From a virus: a stretch of 39,508 nucleotides of DNA. The position numbers and the translations under genes are program-made. Below the pieces are notes generated by a model. The model was not told where the DNA came from. It ran no database searches and worked only from the letters and a program-made list of their open reading frames with translations. Positions 6,092-12,844 of this stretch are shown in pieces (within the stretch, counting starts at the first letter, position 1; each line of letters opens with the position of its first letter). Location: positions 1-39,508 of the IMG/VR virus record IMGVR_UViG_3300020205_000271; one strand, 5' to 3'.

Positions 6092-6480
6092 AATCACTAA
6101 CATTCTTACTGCTCGTAGTAGTAGCTCTGCTATTAACCGACAACTCAAAGACAGCCACGGACACAACAGACAAAGTCGTGCAAGTCCTTTGGAGTAAGGA
6201 ACATAGCAAGGCATACGCTAGAGATAAACTCAGCGAGTGGCAAGATGAACAATGGTCATGTCTCAACAGATTGTGGGGCAAGGAATCCGCATGGAATCCT
6301 GAAGCTTTTAATCCTATCCGTGTAATGGGGAAGCATGCGGGTGGGATTCCACAACTGTTGGGGCTTGACCCCGATACACCAGCACCACGACAAATAGAGC
6401 GTGGACTTGATTACATTTACTACAGATACGGCACACCATGCGATGCATGGTCTCATTGGAAAAGGAATGGTAACTACTAA
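6088..6480 (+). CDS. Secreted lysozyme-like (transglycosylase-type) protein in the early operon
   Basis: Residues 4-17 are a hydrophobic signal or membrane anchor (LTFLLLVVVALLLT). Residues 55-130 match the lysozyme-like domain common in actinobacterial secreted proteins: W-x-CL-x2-LW-x-KESAWN with Glu66 as the expected catalytic acid, GGIPQ (85-89), a GLDYIYYRYG segment (106-115) and C-x2-W-x-H near the end. Cys58 and Cys118 probably form a disulfide. It should cut or bind peptidoglycan glycan strands outside the membrane. It overlaps whiB by 4 nt (ATGA). Its early-operon position, far from the holin/endolysin cluster, suggests wall remodelling, superinfection exclusion or support of DNA entry rather than final lysis; that is inference. 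Confidence 0.82.
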   Translation: MKSLTFLLLVVVALLLTDNSKTATDTTDKVVQVLWSKEHSKAYARDKLSEWQDEQWSCLNRLWGKESAWNPEAFNPIRVMGKHAGGIPQLLGLDPDTPAPRQIERGLDYIYYRYGTPCDAWSHWKRNGNY

Positions 6481-6590
6481 TGGAGGAAGAAACAATCAAC
6501 TGTTCAAGGTGTGAAGCTCCGACACCCGAGAGTGAACTGTTAGAATTACTTTCATGGTGGGTATGTGCTATCTGTTATGACGATTTATAG
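6480..6590 (+). CDS. 36-residue zinc-ribbon miniprotein
   Basis: Two CxxC knuckles (CSRC at 8-11 and CAIC at 29-32) separated by an acidic helix form a complete four-Cys zinc site in a tiny protein. Its ATG overlaps the preceding stop by one base (TAATG), so it is translationally coupled to the lysozyme-like gene. Probable protein- or nucleic-acid-binding module; function unknown. Confidence 0.65.
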   Translation: MEEETINCSRCEAPTPESELLELLSWWVCAICYDDL

Positions 6591-6602
6591 AGAGGATAAA
6601 TT

Positions 6603-6827
6603 ATGAGTGAGCATGTAGATAATATTAGTCATGACTATTCAGAGTCAATGGACATTCGTGGTGAGCCAACCACGGTATGCCCATGTGGTTCACAGTTATG
6701 GCTAGTCAAGGTAATGTTCGATGAAGAGGGGGATATAGGTATGTGGTTTACAGAGACAATGGAATGTGTAGTGTGTGGCACCTTAGCCACAGCTCCACAC
6801 CCTAGTGATGAGGTAACAGATGGCTGA
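6603..6827 (+). CDS. 74-residue zinc-ribbon protein
   Basis: It carries CPCG (26-29) and CVVCG (55-59) as two zinc knuckles around a short beta hairpin (LWLVKVMFDEEGDIGMWF), the layout of a classic zinc ribbon. N- and C-terminal tails are acidic. AGAGAGGATAAATT precedes the ATG at 6603, and the next gene begins 8 nt before its stop. It may interact with RNA polymerase or a nucleic acid, but no family name is justified. Confidence 0.75.
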   Translation: MSEHVDNISHDYSESMDIRGEPTTVCPCGSQLWLVKVMFDEEGDIGMWFTETMECVVCGTLATAPHPSDEVTDG

Positions 6828-7260
6828 GTTCTTACACCAAGTAATAAAGAAGCGTGAACGAGAGATGGAAATGCGTGGGTTATTAGACTTTGACTCACAA
6901 ATATTTCAGCATGCACAACGAATCCAGCGTGGGTCGGCACTTGACGAGCAGATATTTCGCCCGCCGGCGTGGAGTATTCCGCCTGCAACTGACATAACAT
7001 ACAGGTTTAATTCTAACAATGGGGTTACGGAACACTCTGTAATCTTCCCTAATGTTGGTAGTTGGATTCAATCAGCAGTAATTATTATGACACCAGGGAG
7101 CGTGACCTTACGCTCACCTCAATTACTATCTATTATTGCATGGGATTTATTAGCAGGACACCCATGCAGACCTAACTATAGTTGGGATAACAATATATAT
7201 ACATGTAGAACCTGTAGCGGTACCTACACAACTGATGGAAGCGAGTGGCAACGTGGCTAG
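6820..7260 (+). CDS. Hypothetical 146-residue protein
   Basis: Not recognised. A basic helical N-terminus (residues 2-40, LHQVIKKREREMEMRGLL) is followed by a beta-rich middle (60-105) and a Cys cluster at the end (C116, then CRTC at 129-132), possibly a small zinc site. GAGG lies 7 nt ahead of the ATG at 6820. Its 3' end overlaps the FmdB-like gene. Confidence 0.65.
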   Translation: MAEFLHQVIKKREREMEMRGLLDFDSQIFQHAQRIQRGSALDEQIFRPPAWSIPPATDITYRFNSNNGVTEHSVIFPNVGSWIQSAVIIMTPGSVTLRSPQLLSIIAWDLLAGHPCRPNYSWDNNIYTCRTCSGTYTTDGSEWQRG

Positions 7261-7429
7261 TTATGAATACAAATGTGAGATTGACTCAAGCACTGTTACA
7301 ATCAGTCGGGGTATGACCGAAGAAGAAATCATACCTTATTGTGATAGTTGTAATGAGCCAATGGTAAGGGTGTACAGTGCACCACCTGTCAAGTTTAATG
7401 GCAGTGGATTCTATTCAACGGGAGGATAA
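7253..7429 (+). CDS. FmdB-like zinc-ribbon protein
   Basis: About 58 residues. From the GTG at 7253 the product begins M-ASYEYKCE and ends with VRVYSAPPVKFNGSGFYSTGG, matching the FmdB putative regulatory family in both end motifs (YEYKC at the start and GSGFYxTxx at the end). It keeps CDSC but the first knuckle has only one Cys, so zinc binding may be incomplete. The in-frame ATG at 7235 would add six residues. GTG is preferred because FmdB proteins begin two or three residues before YEY. It overlaps the end of the previous gene by 8 nt. Confidence 0.75.
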   Translation: MASYEYKCEIDSSTVTISRGMTEEEIIPYCDSCNEPMVRVYSAPPVKFNGSGFYSTGG

Positions 7430-7684
7430 ATGACAAAAGAATATATAACTAAGGCACACTATCCTGTGCCTATCTGTCCATGTGAAAGTGGTGGTTGCTC
7501 AGCATGTGAGCCTGTCAATGACGAGCTTCAGTTTGCTAGCATGAAAGAGATTGAAGAGTTCTACAATATAGATGGGGAAGCATTGCATGTTGACCCAGCA
7601 GAGATGGACTTAGAAGGTATGATACAAGACATGATTGATTCAGAGGTTAACTTCGACAAAGAGTTTGACCCTGATGCCAAGTAG
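7430..7684 (+). CDS. Acidic 84-residue hypothetical protein with Cys-rich N-terminus
   Basis: Residues 16-26 contain four Cys (CPCESGGCSAC), a compact metal-binding look. The rest is acidic helix (MKEIEEFYNIDGEAL, EMDLEGMIQDMIDS). GGGAGGATAA precedes the ATG at 7430, directly after the FmdB-like stop. Function unknown; the acidity could reflect DNA mimicry or protein binding. Confidence 0.7.
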   Translation: MTKEYITKAHYPVPICPCESGGCSACEPVNDELQFASMKEIEEFYNIDGEALHVDPAEMDLEGMIQDMIDSEVNFDKEFDPDAK

Positions 7685-7817
7685 AGGGCGTAGTCTCGAC
7701 ACGCTACGCGCTCTCTTACTTGTATCAGTTACATTCTTTATTGCTCTGACTCTTGTGGTGTACCTAATTCTTGGTATGACATCTCTTCTGATGTTTCTGT
7801 TTCCGTGGTCTCCGTAA
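7674..7817 (+). CDS. Possible 47-residue membrane protein at the convergent junction
   Basis: From the ATG at 7674 the product has a basic start (MPSRGRSLDTLR) and about 30 hydrophobic residues that could span the membrane once or twice. It overlaps the previous gene by 11 nt and runs 80 nt into the 3' end of the oppositely oriented sigma-like gene. AAAGAG lies about 10 nt upstream. The continuous hydrophobicity argues for a real product; the antisense overlap argues against. Confidence 0.4.
   Translation: MPSRGRSLDTLRALLLVSVTFFIALTLVVYLILGMTSLLMFLFPWSP
7688..7709. terminator. Weak hairpin between the convergent early and replication operons
   Basis: GCGTAG (7688-7693) pairs with CTACGC (7704-7709). 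On the plus strand it is followed by GCTCTCTTACTT, only a poor T-tract. It is the best terminator candidate where the two operons meet, but a weak one. Confidence 0.25.
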
Positions 7818-8430
7818 AGTCAGTATCATAGAATGGCTTGAAGCCACCCAACTTATTGACCAGTCGCTTGACGGCTCTGTTACCTCTCATGCGAGCTGCG
7901 TCATCACTACCTAGAGACAGGTAATTACTTATCTCTTTGTAGTCCATAGACTCTGCATATCGGAAGAAAAGTATCTTTCTATCCTCCTTACTCAACTTCC
8001 AGTATGCGGAGTCTATCTCCATCATCATGACAGATAAGTTTCCACCTTCAGAAGGAGCGCTTGGTCGCCCTGGTCTACCCAAGTTTAACTTATGAGTAAC
8101 ACCCCATTCGCAACGCAACACAGCAGGGAGCAGTGCTTCTACAACATCTGACTCATAGTAATATAAATCTGACACGTCGTATCCGACACTCTTTGCCTTC
8201 CACTTCTGGCAATAATCCAACGCATGATTCCGTAAGCTCCGATAGATAAGGTTCTTTGCATCCTTGTTACCTATCTTCTCCCACTCAGCAACCTTGTTAG
8301 GGTGCTTAGCAAACCACTCATAAAGACTCTGCTTGATATCTTCTAGTTCAACCATATCAAACTTACGATGATACTCAGAGGCTACCGCCGTGATTACATA
8401 TTCCCACGGCTCAATTTGTTGCCAGTTCAT
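7738..8430 (-). CDS. Sigma-factor-like protein
   Basis: This 230-residue protein is built like a short group-4-type sigma factor. Residues 28-80 (LEDIKQSLYEWFAKHP to LIYRSLRNHALDYCQKW) resemble sigma region 2. Residues 140-195 (WKLSKEDRKILFFRYAESMDYKEISNYLSLG, then a basic recognition helix) resemble sigma-70 region 4, a DNA-binding helix-turn-helix. The linker contains GRPGRPS. The acidic Thr/Glu-rich tail (205-230) is extra. It is the last gene of the leftward replication operon, so it would be made in time to switch host RNA polymerase to late promoters such as that ahead of terL. An HTH regulator without sigma activity is the alternative. Confidence 0.75.
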   Translation of the reverse strand: MNWQQIEPWEYVITAVASEYHRKFDMVELEDIKQSLYEWFAKHPNKVAEWEKIGNKDAKNLIYRSLRNHALDYCQKWKAKSVGYDVSDLYYYESDVVEALLPAVLRCEWGVTHKLNLGRPGRPSAPSEGGNLSVMMMEIDSAYWKLSKEDRKILFFRYAESMDYKEISNYLSLGSDDAARMRGNRAVKRLVNKLGGFKPFYDTDFTETTETETSEEMSYQELGTPQESEQ

Positions 8431-8824
8431 CGCTAACCTTCTCGTTCTTAAACTTGCGGGTCATTGTAAGTAAATCTTCTACAGTAATCAGGTAACCTTT
8501 ACTCTTATTAGGTGGAATCTCGCAAGAGATTTCTCTTCCAAATTCTAATACACCCTTCTTTAAGATATGTGTTGGTATAATAAAGACGGCTTGCTCTAAT
8601 ACGAATGCCCAATGTGAAGCTTCAGTAACCATTAAGCCTGATGGCTCCCATGATTCAGACTTCTTGAACCAGCATTCAACTTCGATATAAAGATTGTTTG
8701 TAATCCACCACTTGCGGTCGCGCTTGACTTCTACTGTACGCCCACCAGTAAGCAACTCTTCTACTAACTGTTCACCCTTACGGCCGTACCCAAAGTCTAT
8801 ATCAAACGATGACTTGTTTGTCAT
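8411..8824 (-). CDS. Putative nuclease-like protein (PD-(D/E)XK-type pattern)
   Basis: The 137-residue protein begins with FDIDFGYGRKGEQLVEELL, followed by VEVK (31-34) and YIEVEC (46-51), then a SGLMVTEASHWAFVL segment. The order Glu18, Glu32-x-Lys34, Glu48 resembles the core of small PD-(D/E)XK nucleases of the resolvase/restriction type, but the canonical Asp is not clear. It overlaps the methyltransferase gene upstream by 23 nt and the sigma-like gene downstream by 20 nt. A nuclease that acts in recombination or alongside the methyltransferase is possible; catalytic activity is inference. Confidence 0.55.
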   Translation of the reverse strand: MTNKSSFDIDFGYGRKGEQLVEELLTGGRTVEVKRDRKWWITNNLYIEVECWFKKSESWEPSGLMVTEASHWAFVLEQAVFIIPTHILKKGVLEFGREISCEIPPNKSKGYLITVEDLLTMTRKFKNEKVSDELATN

Positions 8825-9485
8825 TAGTTAACTCCTTCATCAGTTGTCTTCCAATGTACTCTGTGTACGCTGGTGGTATTGCTTCGACCAGTTCTCCCCA
8901 AATCATCCAGTCAATTCCCATTGCATCTCGTGCTTCTTCAATAGTCTTAGCAGTCATACCACCATAGACATACTTGCCTGTTGCTTTGTCTAACCCCTGA
9001 GGGTTATCATTCATCGCACCATACACACCAACGGGCTTGCCTTGTTCTTTGTGCTTGCACTTCGTGCCTTCAAGTTTAATATTACTCTCAAACAATCTAT
9101 GCCTGCGTACCTTCAAGCCAAAGGCTGAACCACATATCTGAATTGGGTTGATAAGTGGTGCACCTTTGACGTTCTCAATTACATACGGCTTACCTGATTC
9201 AATCAGTAGTTGTCGTACTGGTTCAAGCAAGTCTAACTTAGATGTTGTCCCACCCTGCGCTTCACGCAGATGTTTGGTTATGCTATGAGTTTGGCAAGGA
9301 GGTGATGCATGGATTGCATCATAGTCCTGCAACTCAGCAAGTGTAACAGTATTGAAATCTCTGCGCAAGTAAGTGAATGGGTATCTCTTACCATGCTTGA
9401 CATCAAGTCCAGTTACCTCAAACCCTGCTAAGGCGTAGCCCTTAGAGGCTCCACCTGCACAGCAGAATAGGTCAAGTAGTTTCAT
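8802..9485 (-). CDS. DNA (cytosine-5) methyltransferase
   Basis: The 227-residue enzyme transfers a methyl group from S-adenosylmethionine to C5 of cytosine in DNA. Motif I is LDLFCCAGG (4-12), motif IV ASPPCQ (60-65) with catalytic Cys64, motif VI ENV (104-106), and motif VIII RRHRLF (127-132). The C-terminus (about 205-220) contains the motif X helix (PPAYTEYIGRQL). The protein is short for the family, with a small target-recognition region, as in many phage orphan methyltransferases. There is no clear cognate restriction enzyme, though the next gene could be a nuclease. Likely roles are protection against host restriction or marking phage DNA. It overlaps its upstream neighbour by 4 nt. 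Confidence 0.92.
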   Translation of the reverse strand: MKLLDLFCCAGGASKGYALAGFEVTGLDVKHGKRYPFTYLRRDFNTVTLAELQDYDAIHASPPCQTHSITKHLREAQGGTTSKLDLLEPVRQLLIESGKPYVIENVKGAPLINPIQICGSAFGLKVRRHRLFESNIKLEGTKCKHKEQGKPVGVYGAMNDNPQGLDKATGKYVYGGMTAKTIEEARDAMGIDWMIWGELVEAIPPAYTEYIGRQLMKELTNDKQVIV

Positions 9486-9865
9486 TTATCCCATTGTCCT
9501 CGTAGTATTAGCAATCCAATGATTGCATAGTTAGCCATATCTTTGAATGAATCTTCCAATGATTCATGCTGAGGGTCAGCACCACTATCGACTAGATTAC
9601 TGATGCGTGCCAATTTGTCATGCATCCGTACACGCAAGCCATTGATAGGCCCACCAGGGGCTTGCGAAATATTCTTAGGGCCATAGTCCCTATGCTTACT
9701 CAACAACAAGTCAGAGAGTTCATTGACTGTGTTGCTCAAGTGCACCTCTAGATGGACTTCGCGTGCAATAGAGGGATTGCTAAGGTTACTTTCAGCAGAG
9801 CGCCGTCCTTCAACACCAACTCTACTGGTAATCCTAACCCCGTTAGATACTGAATAATCTGCCAT
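9482..9865 (-). CDS. MazG-like / DUF1599-type (nucleotide-modification-associated) protein
   Basis: The 127-residue protein has a disordered first 40 residues and then an all-alpha core. The pattern LLLSKHRDYGPKNIS (53-67), RMHDKLARI (80-88) and ESLEDSFKDMANYAIIGL (101-118) matches the DUF1599 / Nmad1 family. That family resembles MazG-type nucleoside triphosphate pyrophosphohydrolases, whose Glu and Asp residues on the helices bind magnesium. It directly precedes the methyltransferase gene and overlaps it by 4 nt, fitting nucleotide-pool control or DNA modification. Substrate unknown. Confidence 0.75.
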   Translation of the reverse strand: MADYSVSNGVRITSRVGVEGRRSAESNLSNPSIAREVHLEVHLSNTVNELSDLLLSKHRDYGPKNISQAPGGPINGLRVRMHDKLARISNLVDSGADPQHESLEDSFKDMANYAIIGLLILRGQWDK

Positions 9866-9871
9866 GTCTCC

Positions 9872-10210
9872 TCATTCTCCATCTGCCAAGAGCTGTTTAA
9901 GTTCGTCATCAATTCCCACCATGCTAGAGCCAACAATCATATCTTCAATCACATCTAGTATTACATCTGGTTGCGTCTCTGCTGTGAACAACGTCATGTA
10001 AGTATCCTGTGTGATTGATTTTATCTGTTCAGGGTCATGCGCATAGCGGTACATACAACGAAGTAACGAACCAATCATAAGGCGATAGCCGTTAGGTAAC
10101 ACCAATGCTGGGTCGAACTCATTTTCCTCTTCAAGGAGATGGTCTGTTGCCTCAAAGACATTGTCAAACTGTTGACCACAATCAGGACAAGGATTAATTT
10201 TATTCTTCAT
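9872..10210 (-). CDS. Conserved-looking 112-residue protein with N-terminal zinc knuckle
   Basis: Begins MKNKINPCPDCGQQFDNVFEA, a single CPDCG knuckle with H29 nearby as a possible third ligand. The remaining helical region (about 38-112) is unrecognised. It lies between the primase and the MazG-like gene, overlapping the primase end by 11 nt, so a replication-linked role is likely but unproven. Confidence 0.7.
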   Translation of the reverse strand: MKNKINPCPDCGQQFDNVFEATDHLLEEENEFDPALVLPNGYRLMIGSLLRCMYRYAHDPEQIKSITQDTYMTLFTAETQPDVILDVIEDMIVGSSMVGIDDELKQLLADGE

Positions 10211-10838
10211 TTGTTAACCCCATCTTCTCTTTAATAAACCCTGCGCCATACTTGGTGTATGCCGAATTAACATCTTCCCCGTCACCGAATCCCACGATAG
10301 TGACTGGCAACTCTCTAGCCAAACTGTTTGCGAACTCCCTGCCTGGCCCGTCACCATCTGCAAAAACAAAGATGCGTTCGAAGTCAGCGAGCAAACGTGT
10401 GTAGTGTTTCTTCCAACTGTTTGCACCTGGTACTCCAACACAAGGTATGCCAACACAGCGAGACATAGTAAGGGTATCGAGTTCACCTTCGCATACTCCT
10501 ATCCAGTCACCTGCACGTTCAATGTCTAACACATTGTACATTTTTGTGTCAGCTCCTACCATACCCATATACTTCGGTTCAACCGCAGGGTTGAGTGAAC
10601 GAAAACGAATATCAGAAATGCCAGTCTTAGTTATGTAAGGTATACTAAGTCTGCCAGTATATTGTTCATGACCAGGTTCAGGTTCCGCGACTACGCCTAA
10701 TCGTGCCAACCGCGCTACCTCCAGAGTTATACCTCTGCTTCGAAGGTAAGCCTCTGCCTGATAGATGCTTTCCTGGTACTTTTTGGACGCTATGCCCAAG
10801 AGTTCCTTCTGCGAATTTTGCTGCGCCACGTATGTCAC
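10200..10838 (-). CDS. DnaG-type primase, TOPRIM part (second frame of a split gene)
   Basis: This ORF encodes the catalytic part of a bacterial-type primase. A linker helix (QAEAYLRSRGITLEVARLARLG, about 27-48) leads into TOPRIM motifs CEGELD (116-121, Glu117) and FADGDGPG (159-166), which bind metal for RNA primer synthesis. The zinc domain is in the next ORF upstream in another frame (10678-11043). The nominal start is GTG at 10838; a GTG at 10829 has AGGAAGGG about 10 nt before it. Alternatively, reading from the zinc frame with one base skipped at the A5 run (10784-10780) gives one continuous 280-residue primase. Either internal initiation or frameshifting is needed. Confidence 0.82.
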   Translation of the reverse strand: MTYVAQQNSQKELLGIASKKYQESIYQAEAYLRSRGITLEVARLARLGVVAEPEPGHEQYTGRLSIPYITKTGISDIRFRSLNPAVEPKYMGMVGADTKMYNVLDIERAGDWIGVCEGELDTLTMSRCVGIPCVGVPGANSWKKHYTRLLADFERIFVFADGDGPGREFANSLARELPVTIVGFGDGEDVNSAYTKYGAGFIKEKMGLTNEE

Positions 10839-11043
10839 ACCCTTCCTGTCGTGCTATAATTTGTAAACTGTTTCCTTGTACGCCACACGCAAAGCACACA
10901 AATAAGTTCTCATCTAAGTTAGCTGTACCTGATTGATGCGAGTCACTATGAAAGGGACACTTAAGGTTTGCTTGCCCATGGTCACGACGTATGCTGGCAC
11001 CATAGTGCTCCAACACAGCCTTGATACTGGGCAAATCATTCAC
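10678..11043 (-). CDS. DnaG-type primase, CHC2 zinc-binding part (first frame of a split gene)
   Basis: Residues 29-53 contain CPFH (29-32) and CFAC (50-53), the CHC2-type zinc site of primases that recognises the priming sequence, in the usual context (NLKCPFHSDSH and LFVCFACGVQGNSLQII). Residues up to about 87 read as genuine primase. The last 34 residues (from VPGKHLSGRG) look like an out-of-frame tail over the TOPRIM reading frame. The two frames meet at a run of five A on the coding strand (10784-10780), where a +1 shift would join them. Confidence 0.78.
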   Translation of the reverse strand: MNDLPSIKAVLEHYGASIRRDHGQANLKCPFHSDSHQSGTANLDENLFVCFACGVQGNSLQIIARQEGCDIRGAAKFAEGTLGHSVQKVPGKHLSGRGLPSKQRYNSGGSAVGTIRRSRGT

Positions 11044-11404
11044 CGAAAATATCTCCTAATCTAAGTACCAAATAGGCGTCCGCAATTGCTTTGCCTCTTG
11101 CCTTAATAATAAGTGCTGGCGTAACTTGTTCTTTTCCCAAGCCTCTCGCTTCAGCGTAATGCTCTGCCTCGACTCGCGCTTCTTTACTCCAGCCACTGAG
11201 GTCAATGGCGTTACCTGCACCTGGGGCTTTACATTCGATGACGCCAATGCTTCCAAGGAAGTCTTTGCGGACAACAACATCGCCCTCATCTCGTGCACCT
11301 GTTCGAGCAAGTCGTTCACTATCGTATCCATTTGCTCGAAACCAATCTCGGATGTCGGTTTCAAAGGTTGCACCTCTAGCCTTGTGACTCTTGCGTGTCG
11401 TCAT
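11036..11404 (-). CDS. Holliday-junction-resolvase-like endonuclease
   Basis: The 122-residue protein has the archaeal-Hjc/PD-(D/E)XK layout: Glu15 in a first helix (ARGATFETDIRDWFRANGY), then ERLARTGARDEGDVVV with Asp42, then VIECKAP with Glu57-x-Lys59. These are the metal-binding residues of the family. Such enzymes cut branched DNA during recombination or before packaging. It sits between the helicase and primase genes and overlaps the primase start by 8 nt. Confidence 0.82.
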   Translation of the reverse strand: MTTRKSHKARGATFETDIRDWFRANGYDSERLARTGARDEGDVVVRKDFLGSIGVIECKAPGAGNAIDLSGWSKEARVEAEHYAEARGLGKEQVTPALIIKARGKAIADAYLVLRLGDIFGE

Positions 11405-11546
11405 TTACTTCGTATTCCTTTGGTAGTTCAAACTTGTCAATGACCAAACGTAATCTATCTTCATACTCTTTAGTCAGCGCAGATACTGCATCTTGCCAAC
11501 CTTCAACGTATGCTTCTTGTCGCATAATCTTTAGTGTCTTTTCCAT
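11376..11546 (-). CDS. Hypothetical 56-residue protein
   Basis: Begins MEKTLKIMRQEAYVEGWQDA; predicted helical and charged (LTKEYEDRLRLVIDKFELPKEY). GGAGAGAG lies about 6 nt before the ATG at 11546. It sits between the helicase and resolvase genes, starting 14 nt after the helicase stop and overlapping the resolvase start by 29 nt. A replication accessory role is plausible from position only. Confidence 0.65.
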   Translation of the reverse strand: MEKTLKIMRQEAYVEGWQDAVSALTKEYEDRLRLVIDKFELPKEYEVNDDTQESQG

Positions 11547-11560
11547 TAACATCTCTCTCC

Positions 11561-12343
11561 TTAAACATTCTCTGGTATATCATCAATGAACATGTACTCA
11601 GGATTGAAAGCAACCCATGTCATGAGTCCTCCCCCTGCGTCAGCTCTACCGTATCTATTCTTAACAGGTGCAACACCCATAGAAGTACCAACAACGCCGA
11701 GGGTGCATATAAGAGCAGGAAGTTGAGCAACCTTGCCCTGAATAGCCGACCGTGGTTGACACGGGCTACCTTGGACAGCCTCCGAAGTGTGGTGTAGTAC
11801 AACCACTGCAGCGTTAGTCGCTCTCGCAAGATACTTCAACTCCTTCATGATTGCACGCATAGATGCAAACTCTTCACCACCATCGGTGGCTACATCCATT
11901 AAGTTATCTACTATAATTAAAGTTGGGGGGCAACCCCATAGTTCTTCGAATGCTTGCACCTCTTCGTCAATATCTTGAAGTGTTGGTGCTGATTCAAATG
12001 ACCAGACAATATGTGCACCTTTGGCAAGTGTTGCCTTGGTCCAGCCATGGTCTGTATTCATCAATGCTTCAACGTCTGTCTGTGACTTACCTGAAATCAT
12101 TGAGGCTAATCGCATAGCCATCGTGTGTGCGTTGGTATCTGCTGAGATGTAAAGTGTTGGCACCTTCATCTTAAGTGCAAGTGCCAGTGCTAGTGTGGAC
12201 TTTCCGACTCCAGGTGCTGCTGCGAACATCGAAACCTCAGAGCGCCTAATGATAATCTTGTTACTTTCGAATGCCTTAAAGCAACTAGGGAGCGGTTCTC
12301 CACCAATACTGGAACGACCAACTGAGCGGACAAGTGTACGCAT
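11561..12343 (-). CDS. DnaB-like / RecA-fold replicative helicase ATPase
   Basis: The 260-residue RecA-type ATPase has Walker A APGVGKST (43-50), Walker B LIIVDNLMD (142-150, Asp146), a VVVLHHTSE segment (180-188) as sensor motif, and a Gln-containing loop near 202. The order matches the C-terminal domain of DnaB helicases, without the N-terminal primase-binding domain. It probably unwinds the replication fork with the adjacent primase. With no DNA polymerase encoded, it would have to load host polymerase. A stem-loop lies between this gene and its upstream neighbour. Confidence 0.85.
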   Translation of the reverse strand: MRTLVRSVGRSSIGGEPLPSCFKAFESNKIIIRRSEVSMFAAAPGVGKSTLALALALKMKVPTLYISADTNAHTMAMRLASMISGKSQTDVEALMNTDHGWTKATLAKGAHIVWSFESAPTLQDIDEEVQAFEELWGCPPTLIIVDNLMDVATDGGEEFASMRAIMKELKYLARATNAAVVVLHHTSEAVQGSPCQPRSAIQGKVAQLPALICTLGVVGTSMGVAPVKNRYGRADAGGGLMTWVAFNPEYMFIDDIPENV

Positions 12344-12370
12344 CCTTTATCATTCCCTTCTTTATAGAAA

Positions 12371-12411
12371 GAACGCAGCCACTTCTGTGGTGTTCTTCGG
12401 TAGCTGCGTTC
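12371..12411 (-). terminator. Stem-loop attenuator between the zinc-ribbon and helicase genes
   Basis: GAACGCAGC (12371-12379) and GCTGCGTTC (12403-12411) form a perfect 9-bp stem. Within the loop a second small hairpin CCAC/GTGG is possible. On the minus strand the stem is followed by TTTCTATAAAG, a weak T-tract. This could be a partial terminator or a processing site that lowers helicase expression relative to the gene before it. Confidence 0.5.
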
Positions 12412-12424
12412 CTTCATCAACGTT

Positions 12425-12841
12425 TTAGTTTACTGGCTTGCACTGGTCGGGAGTCCCCTGTGGGGTTGGGCATGCCCAGAAAGCGTAAGGCTTCCCACTC
12501 GCTTTGCTCACTCCCTGTCGGAAGATTCTCGCTCCGTGTACGCACGTCGGGCTCGCTTGTCCCGTTGGTGTAATTGCGCTTGGCGGAGGTGTAAGTGACG
12601 GACCCTGCCCCTGGGTTGGAGCGGAGTAAGTGGATTGCGATGTGCCTTGAGTTGAAGGCGTGGTCCCCAAAGGGGCAGCATTGTAGGCACCAACAACCAA
12701 TCGTTGCACTGCTGCAACTTGTGTTGAGTAGTCGCCAACACCTTCAAGCAACACGCTTAGTTCGTCAGCGGTGTTAGCGCGGACGTTAATCATGTCACCA
12801 GCAGGTGTCTTGTATGATACTTGCAGTTTCCATTCTTCCAT
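12425..12841 (-). CDS. 138-residue replication-module protein with C-terminal zinc ribbon
   Basis: Three parts: a folded N-terminal region (1-55, beta strands LQVSYKTPAGDMINV then helix), a low-complexity Gln/Thr/Pro/Ser linker (56-95), and a Cys-containing end (CVHGARIFRQG then FWACPTP and QCKP) that looks like a degraded zinc ribbon. The folded head, flexible linker and short tail resemble phage single-strand DNA-binding proteins in architecture only. Position between the nuclease and helicase genes supports a replication role. The identity is not established. Confidence 0.6.
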   Translation of the reverse strand: MEEWKLQVSYKTPAGDMINVRANTADELSVLLEGVGDYSTQVAAVQRLVVGAYNAAPLGTTPSTQGTSQSTYSAPTQGQGPSLTPPPSAITPTGQASPTCVHGARIFRQGVSKASGKPYAFWACPTPQGTPDQCKPVN

Positions 12842-12844
12842 TTG

